A stretch of 64,000 nucleotides of DNA from Chlorobiota bacterium (GTDB taxonomy: Bacteria > Bacteroidota > Ignavibacteria > OLB7). The stretch lies in assembly GCA_016700335.1 (NCBI GenBank), contig CP065014.1, positions 719,001 to 783,000 of the forward strand. The letters are read 5' to 3'. The notes below the pieces were generated by a model that was not told where the DNA came from, did not search any database, and worked only from the letters and a program-made list of their open reading frames with translations. A program made the position numbers and the translations under genes. Of this stretch, positions 19,286-27,920 are shown piece after piece; the first letter of the stretch is position 1; each line of letters opens with the position of its first letter.

Positions 19286-20227
19286 ATGTCTAGAACATTA
19301 ATAACTGGAGGAGCAGGATTTCTTGGTTCACATTTATGTGAAAAATTTTTAAGTGAAGGTCATGAAGTAATTTGCTTAGACAATTTGATAACAGGTTCAA
19401 CTGATAATATTGCTCATCTTTTTGGGAATAGTAAATTTTCATTTATAAATTATGATGTTACAAACTATATTTTTATTGAAGGTGATTTAGATTACATTCT
19501 CCATTTTGCTAGTCCTGCAAGCCCATTAGATTATTTACAACACCCAATTCCAACACTGAAAGTTGGGTCATTAGGTACTCATAAAGCATTAGGTTTAGCA
19601 AAAGCTAAAAATGCTCGTTTTCTAATTGCTTCAACTTCAGAGGTTTACGGTGACCCACTAATACATCCTCAAAAAGAGAGTTATTGGGGTAATGTTAATC
19701 CAGTTGGTGTACGTGGTGTTTATGATGAAGCAAAAAGATTCGCTGAAGCAATAACAATGGCATATCATACTTATCATAAATTAGAAACTCGAATTGTTAG
19801 AATTTTTAATACATATGGTCCTAGAATGAGAATAAAAGATGGAAGAGCAATACCAGCTTTTATGTCTCAAGCCCTACTTAATAAGCCTGTAACCGTTTTT
19901 GGCGATGGATCTCAAACTAGGTCTGTTTGTTATGTTACAGATTTAGTTGACGGGATTTATAAATTACTTATGTCAAATGAATCAGACCCAGTTAATATTG
20001 GAAATCCACATGAAGTTACTATGTTAGAATTAGCAAGAGAGATAATCAAAATAACTAATTCTAAAAGTGAAATTATTTTTAATGCATTGCCAGAAGATGA
20101 TCCAAAAGTTAGACAACCTGATATAACAAAAGCAAAGAATATTTTAAATTGGTTGCCTGTAATTCAAAGAGAAGAAGGGTTGATTAAAACAATGCATTAT
20201 TTTAAGAAAGCAATGTCAATAACTTAA
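19286..20227 (+). CDS. UDP-glucuronate decarboxylase-like NAD-dependent epimerase/dehydratase
   Basis: A 313-residue extended SDR. GGAGFLGSHLCEKFL gives the NAD fingerprint (after the initial RTLIT), and the active-site YxxxK is in GVYDEAKRFAEAI. Segments LHFASPASPLDYLQHPI, STSEVYGDPLIHPQ and RIFNTYGPRMRI are those of the UDP-xylose synthase (UXS/ArnA-like) group, which decarboxylates UDP-glucuronate for surface glycans. A dTDP-glucose 4,6-dehydratase is a less likely alternative, since that family has a different active-site pattern. It lies downstream of pabA but with 88 bp between, so it is probably separate. Confidence 0.85.
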   Translation: MSRTLITGGAGFLGSHLCEKFLSEGHEVICLDNLITGSTDNIAHLFGNSKFSFINYDVTNYIFIEGDLDYILHFASPASPLDYLQHPIPTLKVGSLGTHKALGLAKAKNARFLIASTSEVYGDPLIHPQKESYWGNVNPVGVRGVYDEAKRFAEAITMAYHTYHKLETRIVRIFNTYGPRMRIKDGRAIPAFMSQALLNKPVTVFGDGSQTRSVCYVTDLVDGIYKLLMSNESDPVNIGNPHEVTMLELAREIIKITNSKSEIIFNALPEDDPKVRQPDITKAKNILNWLPVIQREEGLIKTMHYFKKAMSIT

Positions 20228-20247
20228 TTAATTGTTGAATAAAAATA

Positions 20248-21021
20248 TTATATTGTTTTGATTCCCATTCTAGCTGTATAATCAATTCTACTCAACAACA
20301 TATTGATATTGTTTTCAGAAAAATATTTATCTGTAGCTTGCCTTGCTCCTTGCCAATGGCCATAATCATCAATAATCAAAACTCCCTTGTTTACTAATAT
20401 CGGATATAAATGCATAAACTCATGATAAGTTGATTCATACCAATCGGTATCAAGCCTTAACAAGGCAATTCTCTCAGGAATTGTTGATGGTATTGACTCT
20501 TCAACTTTACCTTTAATTAAGTGAATTTTATTGAAAGGATAACCAGTTGTTTTCATATTATTTGAAACGTCAAACAAGTCAGCATAACACCAAACTGGTT
20601 TGCCTTTTTCATCAATAATTTTGTTGAACTTATTTTCAGCAACTTGGCCAGAAAAATCTACGTCTAATTCAGTTGGTTCACTCATTCCTTCATAAGTGTC
20701 ATACATAAAAATTTCACGAGAAGTATCATTTAACAATTTCAAAGTTTTTGCAATAATCATTGAGCTTCCCCCTCTCCATACACCACATTCAACAATATCT
20801 CCAGGTATATTATTTTTTACGATGTATTGTATTGCAGAAAAAAGTCCGTACATACGTTCAGTGGAGGTCATTGTAAATTCTTTACATTCATTCATGATAT
20901 TAATAAAATCTTTATTAGAATAAATATCTGGGAGTGTTTGCACTTCAGTTTTAGAAGCGCTAATATCAAACCCAAATGTATTTACAAATCTTTTAAATGT
21001 TCTACGAATTGTTTTGTTCAT
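20248..21021 (-). CDS. TylF/MycF-like O-methyltransferase
   Basis: A 257-residue SAM-dependent methyltransferase of the macrocin O-methyltransferase (TylF) family, acting on sugar hydroxyls. The SAM-binding segment is GDIVECGVWRGGSSMIIAKT; MYDTYEGMSEPTELDVDFSG, RLDTDWYESTYHEFMHLYP and VLIIDDYGHWQGARQATDKY give the metal-binding and substrate loops of the family. In non-producers of macrolides such proteins most often methylate surface glycans, which fits the neighbouring epimerase. It is convergent with that gene across 20 bp. Confidence 0.85.
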   Translation of the reverse strand: MNKTIRRTFKRFVNTFGFDISASKTEVQTLPDIYSNKDFINIMNECKEFTMTSTERMYGLFSAIQYIVKNNIPGDIVECGVWRGGSSMIIAKTLKLLNDTSREIFMYDTYEGMSEPTELDVDFSGQVAENKFNKIIDEKGKPVWCYADLFDVSNNMKTTGYPFNKIHLIKGKVEESIPSTIPERIALLRLDTDWYESTYHEFMHLYPILVNKGVLIIDDYGHWQGARQATDKYFSENNINMLLSRIDYTARMGIKTI

Positions 21022-21041
21022 TAATTAAAAATAAATATTTT

Positions 21042-21070
21042 CAAAGTTAAGAAAGTGATTTAAGAATCAA
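21042..21070 (-). promoter_or_regulatory. Bacteroidota-type promoter of the methyltransferase
   Basis: The minus strand reads TTG (21070-21068), an 18-nt spacer and TAACTTTG (21049-21042). Both boxes match the TTG / TAnnTTTG consensus. The predicted start site is about 10-15 nt upstream of the ATG at 21021. Confidence 0.6.
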
Positions 21071-21292
21071 TAAAAATATGAAGTAAATAATTGTAAACTA
21101 ATCTTCAAAACAAACTTTAATGAAAATGTTTAATTTATTAATTACAAAGAGTTTGCTCAATCAAAATAAACTTAGTAGTATTGTATATTACTTACAAAAT
21201 TGTTTTATAAAAAGTAATTAAATTTTAAATTCCATTTTAATTGAAAAATTGGATAACTTACAATCCCTTTTTTATCAGATAAAATTAAATAT

Positions 21293-22312
21293 ATGAAAGA
21301 AGAAATACAAAAATTAAAAGAAAAAATAGAATCTGAGTTACATGAGATTTCAACAATTGCAAGAGCTGAAGCTTTTAAATTGGAATACATTGTAAGAAAA
21401 GGAAAGGTTGCAGAGTTGTTTGAAAAGTTAAAGGATGTACCCAATGAGATGAAAAGAGATGTTGGTAAGTCATTAAATGATTTAAAATTATTTGCTGAAG
21501 GAGTTTATAAAGAAGCAACTGAAAAATACTCAACCAAGGTATCTGAATCAACAATTGATTTAACTTTACCAGCTAGAAAGTTATATCATGGAGCAGAACA
21601 CCCAGTAATGCAAACAATTTCAGAAATTGAAAACATATTCACAAGAATGGGATTTGAAATTGCAAAGGGTCCAGATATAGAAGATGATTATCATAATTTT
21701 GGTGCATTAAATTTTGCTGAGGATCATCCTGCACGGGATATGCAAGATACTTTTTTTGTGGAACATGAAGGAAAGGATGATATACTTTTAAGAACCCATA
21801 CATCTTCGGTTCAAATCAGATTTATGGAAAAGAATAAGCCACCAATTAGAGCAATTATGCCGGGAAGAGTGTATAGGAATGAAGCAATTTCTGGAAGAGC
21901 ATTAGCAGAGTTTCATCAAGTTGAGGGGTTATGCATTGATAAAGATGTTACCATGGCAAATTTAAAGGGAGTATTAGTAGATTTTGCAAAGGCATATTAT
22001 GGAGATCAAACAAAATTTAGATTTAGAACATCTTACTTCCCTTTTACAGAACCAAGTATGGAAATGGATATTTATTGGGGATTAAATAATGATAAAGATT
22101 ATATGATAACTAAAGGGACAGGTTGGCTTGAGATATTAGGTTGTGGAATGGTTCATCCAAGTGTTTTAAAAGATTGTAATATTGACCCAGATGAATATTC
22201 TGGATATGCTTTTGGAATGGGGATTGAAAGAACTGTAATGTTAAAAACTGGTATAGATGATATTAGATTATTTTATGAAAATGATTTAAGAGTTTGGGAA
22301 CAACTATATTAA
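21293..22312 (+). CDS. pheS: Phenylalanine-tRNA ligase alpha subunit
   Basis: A 339-residue class II aminoacyl-tRNA synthetase subunit; with PheT it charges tRNA-Phe. The N-terminal coiled coil (residues 1-90, KEEIQKLKEKIESELHEIST) precedes the core: motif 2 PGRVYRNEAISGRALAEFHQ and motif 3 YAFGMGIERTVMLKTGIDD, with PFTEPSMEMDIYW for phenylalanine binding. pheT is not adjacent; the next gene is cphA on the opposite strand. The gene is closed by a strong terminator. Confidence 0.96.
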   Translation: MKEEIQKLKEKIESELHEISTIARAEAFKLEYIVRKGKVAELFEKLKDVPNEMKRDVGKSLNDLKLFAEGVYKEATEKYSTKVSESTIDLTLPARKLYHGAEHPVMQTISEIENIFTRMGFEIAKGPDIEDDYHNFGALNFAEDHPARDMQDTFFVEHEGKDDILLRTHTSSVQIRFMEKNKPPIRAIMPGRVYRNEAISGRALAEFHQVEGLCIDKDVTMANLKGVLVDFAKAYYGDQTKFRFRTSYFPFTEPSMEMDIYWGLNNDKDYMITKGTGWLEILGCGMVHPSVLKDCNIDPDEYSGYAFGMGIERTVMLKTGIDDIRLFYENDLRVWEQLY

Positions 22313-22366
22313 ATAATTTACTCTTTGGATTATTAGCAAATATTTTTTTAGAATAATTAAAAAATA

Positions 22367-22402
22367 AAAAGCCTAACCGATTTGAAATTTGGTTAGGCTT
22401 TT
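22367..22402. terminator. Bidirectional rho-independent terminator
   Basis: AAAAGCCTAACC at 22367-22378 pairs perfectly with GGTTAGGCTTTT at 22391-22402, loop 12 nt, with A-rich and T-rich flanks. It lies between the convergent pheS and cphA genes and should stop both. Confidence 0.85.
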
Positions 22403-22418
22403 AAATTAAAACTAAAAA

Positions 22419-25034
22419 TTACAACCCAGATTCTTTATCCAAATATACTTGAACAATCTCAATAGCATTAGTAACAACGTCACTTAATGCAGTAATAAAA
22501 GCACCTTCTTCTGCAGTTGAAATTGCATGCTTAATGGCTTCAACTTCTTTTGGAATAACTTCATATGTTACAATTTTATCTACAGACTTAATCCCTTCAA
22601 CTATAAGGTCAATAATCTCTTGAGCTTCTCTTCCTCTTAAATGTTTTTCTTGTCTAATTATTATATGATCAAACATTCTCGCTGCAATCATACCACAATC
22701 AGTAATATCTTGGTTGCGTCTATCGCCAACTCCAGCAATTATACCAATTTTCGTTGTGGCTGTAATTGAAGTAAGGAAATCTTCAATTGCTGTATAACCA
22801 GCAGGATTATGTGCAAAATCAACCATTAACTTGAATTTCTTAAAGTTAAATATATTCATTCTACCAGGAGTTAATGCTGGAGATGGAATAAATGTTTCCA
22901 AAGAAAGTTTAATTAATTCTGTTTTAAAACCCCACAGATATGCAGCTAATGATGCAGCTAAAACATTTTCAACCATAAATTTAGCTTTGCCACCATATGT
23001 TAAAGGTATTGTTGTTACTTTTTCAATACGAATTTTCCAGTCTCCTTTTTTTATAGTAATAAAACCGTTCTCATAAACTGCAGCAATGCCACCTTTTTTA
23101 CAATGCTCAACTATTATAGGATTGTTTTCATCTAAACTAAAGAATGATACATTACAATCTAAATCTTTTGATATTTTAACGCATTGATCATCTGATGCAT
23201 TTAATACTGCCCACCCATCATTTTTTATACTTTTTACAACAACCGATTTTACTCTTCCTAAATCATCTAAATTCTCAATATCATTTAATCCTAAATGATC
23301 TTCTCGTATATTAGTAATAATACCTATATCACATCTACTAAAGCCTAATCCTGCTCTTAAAATACCTCCACGAGCGGTTTCTAATAATGCAAATTCAACT
23401 GTAGGATCTTTTAAAATAAATTCTGCACTCATTGGACCAGTTGTATCACCTTTTTGAAGCATATGATTTTGAACATAAATACCATCTGAAGTTGTGAAAC
23501 CAACTCTTTTACCAGAGTTTTTAACAATGTGTGCAAGTAACCTTGTAGTAGTAGTTTTTCCATTTGTACCAGTAACTGCAATTATAGGTATTCTAGAAGG
23601 TTTTCCTAATGGATAAAGCATATCAATTACAGGGGAAGCAACATTGCGTGGTAAACCTTCAGCAGGTGCTAAATGCATTCTAAATCCTGGAGCAGCGTTT
23701 ACCTCTAAAACCACACCACCATTTTCTGAAAGTGGTTCAGTTAAATTCTTTGCCATTATATCAATTCCACACACATCAAGACCAATGACTCTTGATACTC
23801 TTTCAGATAGAAAAATATTTTCTGGGTGAAGCATATCAGTTATATCTATTGAAGTTCCTCCAGTACTTAAATTTGCAGTCGATTTTAAATAAACAATTTC
23901 ATTATTTTTAGGAACAGAATCTATAGTATAATCTAATTTCTCAAGTAGATCAAGAGTATCGCGATCAATTTCAATTTCTGTTAGAACATTCTCATGTCCA
24001 TATCCTCTTCTAGGGTCTTTATTCTCTATTTCAATTAATTTTTCTATTGAATTGATTCCATCTCCAATAACATTTGCTGGAACTCTTTGGGCAGCAGCCA
24101 CAACTTGATTATTAATAACTAATATTCGAAAATCAAATCCCGTTACAAATTTTTCTACTATAACTTTACGAGAGTATTTTTGAGCAAAAGCTAAACCAGC
24201 AATTGCATCTTCAAAGTTATTTACATTAATTGATGCTCCTTTACCATGATTCCCATCTAATGGTTTTAAAACAATTGGATAACCGATACTATCAATAATA
24301 TCTTTCAAATCCTCTTCATCAACTGCAATAGAACCTTTAGCAACTGGTATAGATGCCATATCAAGCATTCGTTTTGTTTGCTCTTTATTACAAGCAATAT
24401 CAACAGCTATGTTGCTAGTATTTTGTGTTATAGTTGCTTGAAACCTAACTTGATTTTTTCCATAACCAAGTTGAATAAGTGAATTTGTACCTAATCTTAT
24501 CCATGGAATATCCCTTGCAACTGCTTCATCTACTAACGAACCAGTACTTGGTCCTAATCTAACATACTCTCTAATTTCACGCATTTTTTTTATATCAGAT
24601 GCTAAATCATATTCTACTCCAGAAATCAAAGCTTCAGAAATTCTTACTGATGATTCTGCAGCAAACATTCCAACATTTTCTTCCATATAACTAAAAACTA
24701 CATTATAAACTCCTGACGTTTTTGTCTCTCTAGTACGGCCAAACCCTGTGTCCATTCCTGCTAAGGTTTGAATTTCTAAAGCAATGTGCTCAATAACATG
24801 ACCCATCCATGTACCTTCAATTACTCTTGAAAAAAAACCTCCAGGAACTCCTTTACTGCATCTATGGCTATACATTGATGGGAACATTGCTTCAAGCCTA
24901 TTACTAAAGCCTTCAATTTTATTTGTTGGTAACTGCTCTAACTCTTCTAAATCAATTCTCATTTGAATTAATTTTTTACGATTAATACTCCATATATTAG
25001 GACCTCGCAAAGCTTGTATCTTTAATATTCTCAT
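22419..25034 (-). CDS. cphA: Cyanophycin synthetase
   Basis: An 871-residue ligase that builds multi-L-arginyl-poly-L-aspartate from Asp, Arg and ATP without a ribosome. The N-terminal part has MRILKIQALRGPNIWS and the typical GFFSRVIEGTWMGHVIEHIA; the middle is an ATP-grasp domain (PIVLKPLDGNHGKGASINVN, VVLEVNAAPGFRMH) that adds Asp; the C-terminal half from about residue 490 is a Mur-ligase-like domain (PIIAVTGTNGKTTTTRLLAHI, TTGPMSAEF, LMVDFAHNPAGYTAI) that adds Arg. Length is normal. The degradation genes cphB and an isoaspartyl peptidase are divergent next to it, so the full storage cycle is encoded here. Confidence 0.95.
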   Translation of the reverse strand: MRILKIQALRGPNIWSINRKKLIQMRIDLEELEQLPTNKIEGFSNRLEAMFPSMYSHRCSKGVPGGFFSRVIEGTWMGHVIEHIALEIQTLAGMDTGFGRTRETKTSGVYNVVFSYMEENVGMFAAESSVRISEALISGVEYDLASDIKKMREIREYVRLGPSTGSLVDEAVARDIPWIRLGTNSLIQLGYGKNQVRFQATITQNTSNIAVDIACNKEQTKRMLDMASIPVAKGSIAVDEEDLKDIIDSIGYPIVLKPLDGNHGKGASINVNNFEDAIAGLAFAQKYSRKVIVEKFVTGFDFRILVINNQVVAAAQRVPANVIGDGINSIEKLIEIENKDPRRGYGHENVLTEIEIDRDTLDLLEKLDYTIDSVPKNNEIVYLKSTANLSTGGTSIDITDMLHPENIFLSERVSRVIGLDVCGIDIMAKNLTEPLSENGGVVLEVNAAPGFRMHLAPAEGLPRNVASPVIDMLYPLGKPSRIPIIAVTGTNGKTTTTRLLAHIVKNSGKRVGFTTSDGIYVQNHMLQKGDTTGPMSAEFILKDPTVEFALLETARGGILRAGLGFSRCDIGIITNIREDHLGLNDIENLDDLGRVKSVVVKSIKNDGWAVLNASDDQCVKISKDLDCNVSFFSLDENNPIIVEHCKKGGIAAVYENGFITIKKGDWKIRIEKVTTIPLTYGGKAKFMVENVLAASLAAYLWGFKTELIKLSLETFIPSPALTPGRMNIFNFKKFKLMVDFAHNPAGYTAIEDFLTSITATTKIGIIAGVGDRRNQDITDCGMIAARMFDHIIIRQEKHLRGREAQEIIDLIVEGIKSVDKIVTYEVIPKEVEAIKHAISTAEEGAFITALSDVVTNAIEIVQVYLDKESGL

Positions 25035-25225
25035 TAATTGATTGGAAAAAAAGTTAGAATGATTTAATTGAATAAAAATATACTGGAATTGAAAACAATT
25101 TAATTATTACAAATTTCAAATAAAAATTAATGATTACATTGTTTATATTACTTTTACAATTAAGATATATTTCAATAACAAAATAAAACTAAAAATTCAC
25201 TTACGAATTAAAATATTTATTTTTG

Positions 25226-25255
25226 TTGAAGAGTATATAAAATTCACGATTTTTG
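25226..25255 (+). promoter_or_regulatory. Promoter of the cphB operon
   Basis: TTG at 25226-25228, a 19-nt spacer, and GATTTTTG at 25248-25255 (one mismatch to TAnnTTTG). The predicted start site is roughly 15 bp before the cphB ATG at 25279. Confidence 0.5.
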
Positions 25256-25278
25256 CCGACTAAATTTATTTATAAAAT

Positions 25279-26172
25279 ATGACACCAAAAGGAAAATTAA
25301 TAATCATAGGGGGGGCTGTTGATAAAGGAAGTTTTACAGAAAAAAATTATGAAAATGAAATTGAAAAAAATATAAATTTTTTTGAAGAAGGAATTTTAAA
25401 AAGAATTATTATCGAGTCATCAAAAGGTATTTTCTCAAGAATTGAAGTTGTAACAACTGCTTCACAAATCCCCGAAATTGTTGGAAAAGAATATGTTAAA
25501 GCATTCTCATACCTTGGTGTTGAAAATGTTGATGTTATGAATATTCTTTCAAGAGAAACTGCAAATAGTGATCTCATTTGTAATCGACTGAAAAACGCTG
25601 ATATAGTAATGTTTACTGGAGGCGATCAATTAAGATTAACATCAATTTTAGGTGGAACTAATTTCCATAATTTATTGGAAGACAAATATCTTAATCACGA
25701 ATTTCTTATTGCTGGAACCTCAGCTGGAGCTGCTGCCTGCTCTACAAATATGATTTATCAAGGTTCGGCAAGTGAAGCTTTACTAAAAGGTGAGATCAAA
25801 ATTACTTCTGGTTTAGGTTTAATAGATGATGTTATTATTGACACTCATTTTGTTCATAGAGGAAGAATTGGAAGATTGTTTCAAGCCGTTGTTGGTAATC
25901 CGAGAGTATTAGGTATTGGTCTTGGTGAAGATACTGGATTATTAATTACTCAAGGTAAATTGATGGAGGCAATAGGTTCTGGGTTAGTTATGTTAGTTGA
26001 TGGCAGGAAAATAGATCAAACAAATATTACCCAAATTAATATGGGTGAACCAATTTCTATAAGTAATTTGATTGTACATGTTTTAGCTAAAGGAGATAAA
26101 TATAATTTGGAAAAACATAAATTTAATATTTCAGAAGTTGTACATCAATTAGAAAAAAATGATGAAAATTAA
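25279..26172 (+). CDS. cphB: Cyanophycinase
   Basis: A 297-residue serine exopeptidase of family S51 that cuts cyanophycin to beta-Asp-Arg dipeptides. GKLIIIGGAVDKG opens the protein; the nucleophile is S148 in AGTSAGAAACST; FTGGDQLRLTSIL, DTHFVHRGRIGRLFQAV and GIGLGEDTGLLI are the family segments that shape the active site. The His and Glu of the triad lie downstream of Ser148 in these conserved blocks. It faces away from cphA and is followed by the isoaspartyl peptidase 55 bp downstream, probably one transcript. Confidence 0.95.
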   Translation: MTPKGKLIIIGGAVDKGSFTEKNYENEIEKNINFFEEGILKRIIIESSKGIFSRIEVVTTASQIPEIVGKEYVKAFSYLGVENVDVMNILSRETANSDLICNRLKNADIVMFTGGDQLRLTSILGGTNFHNLLEDKYLNHEFLIAGTSAGAAACSTNMIYQGSASEALLKGEIKITSGLGLIDDVIIDTHFVHRGRIGRLFQAVVGNPRVLGIGLGEDTGLLITQGKLMEAIGSGLVMLVDGRKIDQTNITQINMGEPISISNLIVHVLAKGDKYNLEKHKFNISEVVHQLEKNDEN

Positions 26173-26227
26173 TATTGACTACTATATGTGTCTTGAAATA
26201 ATCTATAAATAATACTTAAAATATAAA

Positions 26228-27073
26228 TTGTGTAAATTAATTATACATGGTGGTTTTTTTAGTGAACATGAAACAGATCTGAATACTAAAATTTCAAAAC
26301 AAGATTCGTTAAAGGAGATAATTTTATTAGGTTATGATTATTTAAAAAATCATTCGTCACTGCAAACAGTATCTTATGTTGTATCATTGTTAGAAGATTC
26401 TCATTGGTTCAATGCTGGAACTGGATCTCAAATACAAAGTGATGGAGAAATTAGAATGAGTGCTTCAATAATGGATGGAGTTACTAAAAAATTCGCTGGA
26501 GTAGTTAATATTCAAAACATAAAAAATCCAATTCTAGTTGCTGAAAAATTATTAGATTATGATGATAAAGTTATAGGGGGAGAAGGTGCAAATTTATTCG
26601 CTTCCAAAATAGGTTTTTCATATTACAACCCAATTACTGATCAAAGGAAAGATGAATATAATTTGCGTAAAGCAGGGAATGGTTCTGGTACTGTTGGTTG
26701 TGTTGCATTAGATGACAATTCAAATCTTGCAGTTGCTACTTCTACTGGTGGAAAAGGATTCGAAATGCTAGGAAGGATATCAGATTCTGCAACAACATCT
26801 GGTAATTTTGCGAATCAGAACTGTGCAGTTTCTTGCACTGGTATTGGTGAGGACATTGTAAGAGTTGCTTTGGCATCATCAATTGTAATTAGAGTAACTG
26901 ATGGATTAACAATAGAAGATTCATTCAAAAAAACTTTTGCCGAGTTGAATGAATTTGATGGATTTGCTGGAGCAATAGGAATTGATAAATATGGTAATTT
27001 TTATCATAAAGAGTCTATCCCTAGCATTGTTTATGCTCAATATGATGGTGAAAATTTAAGAATTTTTGATTAA
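26228..27073 (+). CDS. iaaA: Isoaspartyl peptidase / plant-type L-asparaginase
   Basis: A 281-residue Ntn-hydrolase of family T2 that hydrolyses beta-aspartyl dipeptides. It starts with TTG at 26228, placing the family start KLIIHGGF at once. The autocleavage site and new nucleophile is T155 in NGSGTVGCVALDDNSNLAVA, followed by TSTGGKGFEMLGRISDS; the large subunit is residues 1-154. Placed after cphB it should split beta-Asp-Arg to Asp and Arg, completing cyanophycin use. Arginase, encoded 23 kb away, could take the arginine. Confidence 0.9.
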   Translation: MCKLIIHGGFFSEHETDLNTKISKQDSLKEIILLGYDYLKNHSSLQTVSYVVSLLEDSHWFNAGTGSQIQSDGEIRMSASIMDGVTKKFAGVVNIQNIKNPILVAEKLLDYDDKVIGGEGANLFASKIGFSYYNPITDQRKDEYNLRKAGNGSGTVGCVALDDNSNLAVATSTGGKGFEMLGRISDSATTSGNFANQNCAVSCTGIGEDIVRVALASSIVIRVTDGLTIEDSFKKTFAELNEFDGFAGAIGIDKYGNFYHKESIPSIVYAQYDGENLRIFD

Positions 27074-27124
27074 TTATTGTTGTATAAATTCCAATTTATT
27101 TTTTATCCCATAATATAATTTAAT

Positions 27125-27871
27125 TTGAATAAAACTGTTTTTATTACTGGATCTGCTAGAAGAATAGGAAGAGCATTGGTATTAAATTTTGCTCAACAAG
27201 GTTGGAATGTTGCAGTTAACTATTTTTCTTCTAAAGATAAAGCAGAAAATACTTTATTTGATTTACAAAAGTATGGTATTAAAGCAAAATTATTTAAAGG
27301 TGATGTTAAAGATAAAGCATCAATTTATAATGCAATTTTAGAAGCAAAAGAATATTTTGGAACAATAGATGTTCTTGTTAATAATGCAGGAATATATCCA
27401 TCGAAAAGTACTTTATTAGAGGTGAATGAAGAGCTATGGAGAGAAGTTTTTAATGTAAATTTATTTGGAGAATTTTTTGCTTCTCAAGCTTATGCAAAAT
27501 TATTTACTAAAGGAAGAATAATAAATTTTTCTTCACTTGGGGGCATTCAAATTTGGAAAGATAGAATTCCTTACAATGTTTCTAAAGCAGCTGTAATTCA
27601 ATTAACCAAGGTATTAGCCAGATCTTTAGCACCAAATTTTACAGTTAATTCTGTAGCTCCAGGAGCTATAAATTTAGAAGATGAACCAGCAGAAGGAAAC
27701 CTAATTGATGTTAAAAAAATTCCAATGCAAAGATATGGCTCAACCGAAGATATTTTTTCTGCTGTTTATTTTTTTGCAACTACAACAACATATATTACAG
27801 GGCAAACTCTAATTATTGATGGAGGTTTGCATCTATCTCAAGATACATCTCAAGATACATCTCAAGAATAA
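27125..27871 (+). CDS. Pteridine-reductase-like SDR
   Basis: A 248-residue SDR starting with TTG at 27125. The nucleotide-binding motif is TGSARRIG (residues 8-15), the TGxxxRxG form that marks pteridine reductase 1 and FolM proteins. The catalytic Tyr150 and Lys154 are in PYNVSKAAV, and FTVNSVAPGAINLEDEP and TYITGQTLIIDGGL are the family C-terminus. A role in reducing pterins or dihydrofolate is inferred. It follows the cyanophycin genes by 51 bp but need not share their job. The protein ends in a tandem repeat SQDTSQDTSQE that is not typical for the family. Confidence 0.8.
   Translation: MNKTVFITGSARRIGRALVLNFAQQGWNVAVNYFSSKDKAENTLFDLQKYGIKAKLFKGDVKDKASIYNAILEAKEYFGTIDVLVNNAGIYPSKSTLLEVNEELWREVFNVNLFGEFFASQAYAKLFTKGRIINFSSLGGIQIWKDRIPYNVSKAAVIQLTKVLARSLAPNFTVNSVAPGAINLEDEPAEGNLIDVKKIPMQRYGSTEDIFSAVYFFATTTTYITGQTLIIDGGLHLSQDTSQDTSQE
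27835..27867 (+). repeat. 12-bp tandem repeat at the 3' end of the SDR gene
   Basis: ATCTCAAGATAC occurs twice in full and once in 9 bases, coding for SQDT units in frame just before the stop codon. It is perfect between copies, which suggests recent slippage. Changes in copy number would alter only the C-terminal tail because the unit is a multiple of three. Confidence 0.9.
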
Positions 27872-27920
27872 ATACTGAAAATATCAAGAATTAATTTTGA
27901 AAATTTAATTTTTACAAATC

